This document shows positions 31,144-36,362 of a stretch of 36,362 nucleotides of DNA, piece by piece. Positions within the stretch are counted from its first letter, which is position 1, and each line of letters starts with the position of its first letter. The notes under the pieces are model-generated. The model had not been told where the DNA came from. It was given only the letters and a program-made list of their open reading frames with translations, and searched no databases. A program made the position numbers and the translations under genes. Origin of the DNA: Gemmatimonas sp. (GTDB lineage Bacteria > Gemmatimonadota > Gemmatimonadetes > Gemmatimonadales > Gemmatimonadaceae); the NCBI GenBank assembly GCA_021154325.1, contig JAJKIR010000132.1, forward strand, positions 1-36,362, written 5' to 3'.

Positions 31144-34014
31144 TCAATCCGGGCGCTGGACGCCGCGCGACGCGGCGCCCGTTGTACCAGCCTGCACAGC
31201 CGGTGCCCGCGCGCCGTCACTCCCCTTGTTGTATGCCTTGAGCATTCGCTGGCGCGCGAGATACGACTCCCCATGGGTGATCCACTCCGCGGCTGGCTCG
31301 CCCTTGAGATAGTGCGCGAACCACTCGAGCTGCCGCCGGTGATAGTCGATCTGGCTCTCCGGGCGCGCGACACCATGATTCTCGTCGTTGTAGATCAGGA
31401 ATACGACCTCCTTTCCGAGACGGCGGCCGAAGTTGTACAGCTCCATGCTCTGCCAGTAGTTCACGTTGCCATCGGCATCGCCCTCCTCGAGCAGGAGAGG
31501 TGTCTGCAGTGAGTCGACGGCGAAGACGGTCGAGTTGCGGATGTACGCTTGCGGGTCCTCCCACAGCGGCACCTCCATGCGCTCCTGACCCGTTTCGTAG
31601 TGGCCCGTTTCCGGCTGCCCGGTATTGAAGGACGTGTAGCCGTACATGCTGATGAGATCCGTGAGTGGCGCGCCGGCGATCGTCGCCGCGAACATGCCAT
31701 GGCCATGCACGGCATAGAAAGCCGACTGGTACCCGCCCCACGAGTGACCCATGTTGCCGACGCGCTTCGGGTCGATCATCCCGGTCGCGAGTGCTGCCTT
31801 CACCGCAGAGGTCACGCAATCGAGTCCGGAGTAGCCCGGCTCCCGGAATCGGAAGACAACGTCCGGCCGGAGCACGAAGTAGCCGTTCTGGCTGAACACG
31901 GAGGTGTTGTACGTCGACCGCTCCGTCGGTGCGACCCATTGGTGGAAGCCCTGCGACAGCTTCTCGTAGTAGTAGACGACCATCGGATACTGCTTTCCGG
32001 GCTCGTAGTTCGCCGGATAGGTCAGCATCATCTGCAGCTTGTCGCCGTGGCCATTGGTGTAGTCCATCAGCACCTGTTTGCCCCACGCGTGGTCGCTCAG
32101 GAAGGCGTTGGTATGCGACACCTGCTGGGCGGCGGCGAGACTCGCCGTCGTCACGAAGACGTTCGGCGGCTCCTCGGCGCTCTGTGCGACGTAGGCGAGC
32201 ACGTTGGGGGCGTTCTTCGCCTGCACGAGCCGCGTAAAGCTCCTGTCCGCCCACAAGAGCCGCTGCACTGGCTGGCCAATCGTTAGGCGCGCGTAGCCGC
32301 TCTTCTTGTTCCACTCCCCTGTGGTCGCCAGCATCAACGGCTTCGTCGGATCGATCACGCGCGCGTCGGGATCGAGCACCTCGATGCGGTACACGGTGGA
32401 GTCCTCGCGGCCCTGTGTCAGCCGGACGGGCTTCGAGCCGTCGGGCGCCACCTGCCAGAGGTCGTAGCGGTCATAGAGGATGACGCTGCGGTCGCCCGTG
32501 GTCCACCCACCAACACCGTAGGGGCGGCGTTCGTGGATCGGATGATCGTCCTCCATGTTCACGAAGGCGGTCGGAATCTTCCCGGTGAGATCGGCGCGCG
32601 CCTTCGTCGTGAGGTCGTACGTCCACCAATGGCCGCCCTGCGGATAAAGCACATACCGCCCGCCGGGACTGACCGCCGCCGGATACACCGCCTTCGTCGC
32701 GACACGTTCGCGCTGGCCGGTCGCCGGATCGATGCGATAGACGTCGCGGTATTGGCGGCCGGAGATCACCTCACTGAAGTACGGCCGCTCGTCACTCGTT
32801 AGGGCGACGCCCTGATTCTCGGACAGCTGCACGGCATCCGTCGAGTCGTCACCGAGGCGCACGACGCGATTGTCGGCGAGGTGCCAGGCAACGAGCTGCG
32901 TCTTCTGTCGGTCCTGCGGTGCCTGACGATCCTGCTGGTGATACTCGCGCAGATCTTTCCAATGCCACACCTCGACGCGCGCCGGCGGCGCTCCGTTCCA
33001 CGTTCCGGTCTCCCTCGGCTCGCGCGGCGCGATCCCGAAGAAAAGTGACCCGCCGCCGTCCGCCCACAGAGGTCGGCGATACGGTGCCACGCGCATCCCG
33101 CTCGGAAAGGAGCGATCTGCCGCGAGATCGTACTCTGTCTTCACGGGACGTGCGCCGACCAGGCCTCGCCAAGCCAATACCGTATAGGCCGTGTCGACGA
33201 AGGCACTGTCCACGCGGCTGCGTAGTACCGCGAGATCGTCGCCGCGCTTCCGCCAGGCGATTCCAACGTACTGGTGATCGCTGGCGTCCAGCCCGCGCAG
33301 CGTGCCGGAGGCAGCATTGAGCAGTTGCACTCCACTCCCGGCGGATCCCTCGACGTCGATAACGAGGGCGAGGAGTGGGCCCTCGTCGCTCCACGCGTAT
33401 TCGGCAACGTTGCCGAGCGTGAGGTCAGTGCCCTGCTCCAGATCCCGGATCACGAGATCGGCGCCACGAGCGCGCCCCGCGGCCGGTGCATAACGGCGGA
33501 GCGCGGCGTGTGTTCCATCCTTGCTCAATGCGAAGGACTGCACGTCCTCGAGGATCGTTGTCTTGCCGGAGCGGAGATCGACAATCCCGACCTTGTTGTG
33601 GCTCGCTTCCGGTACGGCCGCAGCGCTCGCCCCAGGCCGGCCACCGCGCCCCGCGCCGCCACCCCGAGCGAGGTTCGCCGTATCCGGCGTGAGCGTGAAC
33701 AACAGCCACTGGCTGGTCGAGCCGAACACCGGCGTGTGACCCAGCGGCACGCTCGATTCCGGACCACCACCGACAGCGCGGTAATGGAGCTCCGTCGGTC
33801 CCGATCCACCACGACGGAAGTCATATGCGATCCATTTCCCGTCCGGGGACAGCGCAGTCGCGCCTAACGTCTCGATGCGCGCGAAGTCGGCTTCGGTGAG
33901 GAGCGGCTTCGTCGTGGAGACGGCCGCCGCTGCGGTGTTCCGAGGCTCTTGCGCCACCAGTGGCACGGCACATACGGCGATCGCGAGTGCGGCAATACGC
34001 GTGGGCGATGACAT
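31144..34014 (-). CDS. Exported S9-family prolyl oligopeptidase-like peptidase
   Basis: A serine peptidase of 956 residues that should cut short peptides in the periplasm. The signal peptide is MSSPTRIAALAIAVCAVPLV ending near AQ. A long beta-propeller region (about 40-690) starts with GATALSPDGKWIAYDFRRGG. The C-terminal alpha/beta-hydrolase domain has the nucleophile in NMGHSWGGYQSAF, the Asp in LLEEGDADGNVNYWQS and the His in YNDENHGVARPE. The ATG at 34014 has GGAG seven bases upstream. The gene follows a SusC-SusD pair on the same strand, which fits uptake and breakdown of peptides. CGTTAGGC-type motifs occur at 32281 and 33862, both using rare Leu codons. Confidence 0.93.
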   Translation of the reverse strand: MSSPTRIAALAIAVCAVPLVAQEPRNTAAAAVSTTKPLLTEADFARIETLGATALSPDGKWIAYDFRRGGSGPTELHYRAVGGGPESSVPLGHTPVFGSTSQWLLFTLTPDTANLARGGGAGRGGRPGASAAAVPEASHNKVGIVDLRSGKTTILEDVQSFALSKDGTHAALRRYAPAAGRARGADLVIRDLEQGTDLTLGNVAEYAWSDEGPLLALVIDVEGSAGSGVQLLNAASGTLRGLDASDHQYVGIAWRKRGDDLAVLRSRVDSAFVDTAYTVLAWRGLVGARPVKTEYDLAADRSFPSGMRVAPYRRPLWADGGGSLFFGIAPREPRETGTWNGAPPARVEVWHWKDLREYHQQDRQAPQDRQKTQLVAWHLADNRVVRLGDDSTDAVQLSENQGVALTSDERPYFSEVISGRQYRDVYRIDPATGQRERVATKAVYPAAVSPGGRYVLYPQGGHWWTYDLTTKARADLTGKIPTAFVNMEDDHPIHERRPYGVGGWTTGDRSVILYDRYDLWQVAPDGSKPVRLTQGREDSTVYRIEVLDPDARVIDPTKPLMLATTGEWNKKSGYARLTIGQPVQRLLWADRSFTRLVQAKNAPNVLAYVAQSAEEPPNVFVTTASLAAAQQVSHTNAFLSDHAWGKQVLMDYTNGHGDKLQMMLTYPANYEPGKQYPMVVYYYEKLSQGFHQWVAPTERSTYNTSVFSQNGYFVLRPDVVFRFREPGYSGLDCVTSAVKAALATGMIDPKRVGNMGHSWGGYQSAFYAVHGHGMFAATIAGAPLTDLISMYGYTSFNTGQPETGHYETGQERMEVPLWEDPQAYIRNSTVFAVDSLQTPLLLEEGDADGNVNYWQSMELYNFGRRLGKEVVFLIYNDENHGVARPESQIDYHRRQLEWFAHYLKGEPAAEWITHGESYLARQRMLKAYNKGSDGARAPAVQAGTTGAASRGVQRPD

Positions 34015-34055
34015 CGTCTCTCCGGATGGGTTGCGGCTCAGGAGTATTCTAAGCA

Positions 34056-34096
34056 CGAAGGACACAGAGAATTGACAGCGTTCTCCGTGTCCTTCG
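34056..34096 (-). terminator. Inter-gene hairpin between susD and the S9 peptidase
   Basis: Arms 34056-34071 and 34081-34096 (CGAAGGACACAGAGAA against TTCTCCGTGTCCTTCG) pair over 16 bp around a nine-base loop. The single mismatch becomes a G-U pair in the minus-strand RNA, which is the transcribed strand here. No T-run follows, so it may be an attenuator or RNA-processing site that sets the susD to peptidase ratio. Confidence 0.5.
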
Positions 34097-34127
34097 CTCG
34101 ACGGTACTGCGAAACTAGCCCTCGGTG

Positions 34128-35573
34128 TTAGGCATTGCGGTCGATGCAGCCGTGGAACTGCGGGTTGACGAGCTCCGCATCCGGCACTGGAAAGTTGACG
34201 TCGGATCCGTAATTGCCACCCTTGTAATGCTGCCCACTGGGAAAGACTGTGTTCTGCGCCCGGCTGTACTGACGCACCTGACGTCGCAGATCATTGAGCC
34301 GCTGGCCACGGCCAAAGGTCCAGAACGCCTTCTCGCGGAAGAACAGCGTGATTGCATCGGCCTGGTTCGCCGGTGTCGCCAACGGGGTCATTACGCCGGG
34401 CTGGAAAATGCCAATCTTCGGCGGCGCGGCGCGTAACCCGTTCAGGATGGTCATCATCCCTGGAATGTCACTCGCGTTGAGCGCCGCCTCGGCCTCGATG
34501 AGCCGCGCATCGAGGCCTGAGACCATCGGTTGCGGATCGTCGCGGCCCTTCCAGATCTGCTGCAGGAAGAATGGGGTCAGTCCGTCCTCGGACGAGAGCC
34601 CGGCGGATTTGCCGACGAGGACCGGAACGCGCGGATCGTTCGCCGACGCGAAGGGCACGGCGTTCAACGTTTGATATGTCGTGCCGGAGATCGTGATCGC
34701 GCTGTCGCCAACGGTCATGCGGCCGACGGAGTTGTTGAAGCGCCAGATTCCCAGATCGTCGCTGTTCGTTGAAGATGACGTCGACCACAAGTACTGATAG
34801 CTGGTCGGCACGGCAGTCGCCGACACGAGGGCGGCGGCGGCACCAGCGTTATTGAGACCTTGATCGAGCATGATGCGCGCCTTGGTAACGAGCGCCGCAC
34901 GACGGACGTACACGATCGAGTCGTCAGTCGAGGTCCCGAGCAGCGTCAGCGCGCTGTCGATATGCTGCCGGGCGATCGCATACACTTCCGTATTGGTAAA
35001 CGGCTTGAACTCCGGCTTGCTATAGTCGATCACGCCATTGCTCTGACTGCCGAGCGGTATGCCATTGCAGAAGTTTTCGGCGAGCGTCATCTCGTCGAAG
35101 GCGAGCGCCACATAGAGCTCACCCAGATTCATCGTCTGCAGCGGCTCGAATTGCTTTTCCGCAACGATGGCGTCGCGAATGTAGCCACGGATCTGGGTGA
35201 GGTTGCCGTAGTCGCTCGCGCCATTGTCGGGGCTCATCGTGCGCTGATCGATGTCGTTCTGTGAATTCTGAAAATCAGAATTCGAGAACTCGTCGGTCAT
35301 GAGACCCGACGCCACCCAGATCGACGAGTAGGCAAAGCCGGCGCTCGGGCTCGGGTCGCTGCCGATGAGCTTGAGCTTCCCCATCGCGCCCACCTTGAGC
35401 GCTGCCGCCGCCGCTGGCGACCCGGCTGCTCCCTGATCGACAATGCCCGGATTCTGGGGCTTGAGAAATTCATCCTTCAAGTGGTCGCACGCCGAGAGAC
35501 CGAGGACGCTGACCGCGAGTAATGTCGCGGTCACGCCCACGATTCTCCTGCCGTGGCTCATCTCGTTCCGCAT
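34128..35573 (-). CDS. SusD/RagB-family outer membrane lipoprotein
   Basis: The surface substrate-binding lid of a SusCD importer. About 481 residues with a lipoprotein signal (VGVTATLLAVSVLGLSAC, Cys at about 29 from the ATG at 35573). The family's TPR-like helical core is visible: GELYVALAFDEMTLAENFCNGIPLG, TNTEVYAIARQHIDSALTLLG, VYVRRAALVTKARIMLDQG (quoted in part). The C-terminal LFFREKAFWTFGRGQRLNDLRR is a hallmark of the group. ATG at 35573 is preferred because GAGG lies ten bases before it; an ATG at 35591 is possible. It begins just after the SusC stop. The ligand is not predictable; the S9 peptidase downstream hints at peptides. The TAA stop is within a GTTAGGC motif (34127-34133). 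Confidence 0.92.
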   Translation of the reverse strand: MRNEMSHGRRIVGVTATLLAVSVLGLSACDHLKDEFLKPQNPGIVDQGAAGSPAAAAALKVGAMGKLKLIGSDPSPSAGFAYSSIWVASGLMTDEFSNSDFQNSQNDIDQRTMSPDNGASDYGNLTQIRGYIRDAIVAEKQFEPLQTMNLGELYVALAFDEMTLAENFCNGIPLGSQSNGVIDYSKPEFKPFTNTEVYAIARQHIDSALTLLGTSTDDSIVYVRRAALVTKARIMLDQGLNNAGAAAALVSATAVPTSYQYLWSTSSSTNSDDLGIWRFNNSVGRMTVGDSAITISGTTYQTLNAVPFASANDPRVPVLVGKSAGLSSEDGLTPFFLQQIWKGRDDPQPMVSGLDARLIEAEAALNASDIPGMMTILNGLRAAPPKIGIFQPGVMTPLATPANQADAITLFFREKAFWTFGRGQRLNDLRRQVRQYSRAQNTVFPSGQHYKGGNYGSDVNFPVPDAELVNPQFHGCIDRNA

Positions 35574-35592
35574 TGAATATTGTCCTCGCATC

Positions 35593-36362
35593 TCAGTATC
35601 TCAGGTTCAGGCGGAAGGTGAAGTACGTGGGAGCGCCCGCCGTCTGGAATTCATTCTGGGTCTCCGACTGCGTCGTGCCGTAATTGGCTTCAGGATCGAT
35701 GCCGGTCCACGAGCTCCACGTGTGGATGTTGCGGACGCCGAACACGAGCGACGAGCCTTGCTGCGCACGAATGCGCGACAGCGCGGCGTTAGGCAGCTGC
35801 CACACCGCCGAGAAATCCCGGAACTTCCAGAACTGGTTGCTACGGAAGTAGCCGAGCGACGACTTGTAGCTCGTGCCGGCGATTGTCGTACCGAATCGCT
35901 TCGCGATCGCTGCCGCCTGCCGGTCCAGCGGCGCCGTCGGATCCTGCGTGTCGCGGCAGGCGAACGGCCCCGTGTTGCACTGGAAATTGTTCGCGCCGTC
36001 GAGAATGCTCGCACCGCCCTTGTAATCGATCGACGCCGCTAGGCGGAGCGCACCACCGAACAGATCGAAGCCGTTCTGCACGGAGAAGATGTCGCGCGGC
36101 ACGCGATAGCCGAAGTACTGAAACGACGAGTCGACGTGCACCTCGTTGATCTGGAGAATGCCATCCCCGTTCGCGTCAGCGTAGGTGTAAGGGTGGTACC
36201 ACTGCGAGTTGATCGGAAAGCCGACCTTCTCGAGGACCTGGCCGCCAGTCCCGCCAGAGGTCACGTTCAGAACGCGCGATTTACCCGTGGTTGGGTCGAC
36301 TCCGAGATCGACCACCTTGTTGCTGAAGTGCGAGCCGGTGACGTTGACGTCCCAGCCGAAGC
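35593..36362 (-). CDS. SusC/RagA-type TonB-dependent receptor, C-terminal part
   Basis: Only the last 255 or so residues are in the window; the gene continues beyond the right edge. The visible part begins at about FGWDVNVTGSHFSNKVVDLG and has alternating outer membrane beta strands, the GDGILQINEV segment typical of SusC proteins, FRDFSAVWQLP and VFGVRNIHTWSSWTGIDPE (SusC proteins commonly have NLfTWTkYtGiDPE here), and it ends FTFRLNLRY with the terminal aromatic residue needed for barrel insertion. Its stop is next to the susD gene, the standard susC-susD order. It would import ligands bound by SusD using TonB energy. Confidence 0.92.
   Translation of the reverse strand, partial: FGWDVNVTGSHFSNKVVDLGVDPTTGKSRVLNVTSGGTGGQVLEKVGFPINSQWYHPYTYADANGDGILQINEVHVDSSFQYFGYRVPRDIFSVQNGFDLFGGALRLAASIDYKGGASILDGANNFQCNTGPFACRDTQDPTAPLDRQAAAIAKRFGTTIAGTSYKSSLGYFRSNQFWKFRDFSAVWQLPNAALSRIRAQQGSSLVFGVRNIHTWSSWTGIDPEANYGTTQSETQNEFQTAGAPTYFTFRLNLRY

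Larger units (their letters stand above)
74..35794. other. Dispersed octamer CGTTAKGC (uptake-sequence-like), about 30 copies
   Basis: GTTAGGC, or its complement GCCTAAC, was found by eye starting at 1736, 2304, 5043, 6306, 8342, 9284, 9729, 10423, 11621, 12100, 13078, 16369, 16376, 17387, 18733, 20976, 22314, 24061, 25783, 26341, 27999, 32282, 33862, 34127 and 35788. Of these 25, 21 have the extra C that makes CGTTAGGC. The variant GTTATGC/GCATAAC occurs at 2239, 9291, 14951, 15462, 15722, 21396, 26959, 28928, 30715 and 33488, nine of the ten with CGTTATGC. Thirteen are on the plus and twelve on the minus strand for the first form. The copies are spread evenly over the window, inside and between genes. 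Confidence 0.75.

Overview
The window looks like a chromosomal segment of a high-GC Gram-negative bacterium with a Bacteroidota-like outer membrane nutrient system. The SusC/SusD pair at the right edge, the many lipoprotein and Sec signals, the fused E1 dehydrogenase and the style of the paa genes suggest Gemmatimonadota or a close relative; this is inference, as no rRNA or marker gene is present. No tRNA, rRNA, IS element, prophage or CRISPR array was seen.

Layout. (1) 53-5836, minus strand: phenylacetate degradation operon paaG-paaH-paaI-paaJ-paaZ, with ATGA start/stop overlaps at paaH/paaI and paaI/paaJ. (2) 6022-11463, plus strand: a fused 2-oxoacid dehydrogenase E1 alpha-beta protein, then a tightly coupled three-gene cassette (soluble P-loop NTPase, membrane-anchored P-loop NTPase, exported coiled-coil protein) that I could not assign to a known system. 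(3) 11470-14056, minus strand: paaA-paaB-paaC-paaD, the phenylacetyl-CoA epoxidase, divergent from an atypical enoyl-CoA hydratase (14102-14896) across a 45-bp apparently bidirectional promoter. (4) 15000-16374: two small membrane proteins of unknown role. (5) 16382-23051, minus strand: amino acid dehydrogenase-like protein, homogentisate dioxygenase, 4-hydroxyphenylpyruvate dioxygenase, acetoacetyl-CoA synthetase and two FKBP-type lipoproteins, i.e. tyrosine catabolism plus activation of its product acetoacetate. (6) 23243-29443: an exported DppA-type D-aminopeptidase, a small protein, an APC permease, an M20 deacylase, an N-succinylamino acid racemase-like enolase-superfamily enzyme and a GNAT of the matching type, together a plausible D-amino acid salvage and D-to-L conversion locus. 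(7) 29675-36362: a small HTH-like protein, a metallophosphoesterase, an exported S9 peptidase, a SusD lipoprotein and the C-terminal end of a SusC-type TonB-dependent receptor.

The genes form a catabolic region for aromatic compounds and peptides or amino acids: SusCD and exported peptidases would supply peptides and amino acids, and the paa, homogentisate and thiolase branches would feed acetyl-CoA, succinyl-CoA, fumarate and acetoacetate into central metabolism.

Two non-gene signals stand out. The octamer CGTTAGGC and its variant CGTTATGC recur about once per 1.2 kb on both strands, often at the cost of rare leucine codons or built into stop codons, as DNA uptake sequences do. Gene borders are also filled by tandem arrays whose unit is always exactly 7 bp although the unit sequence differs from array to array.
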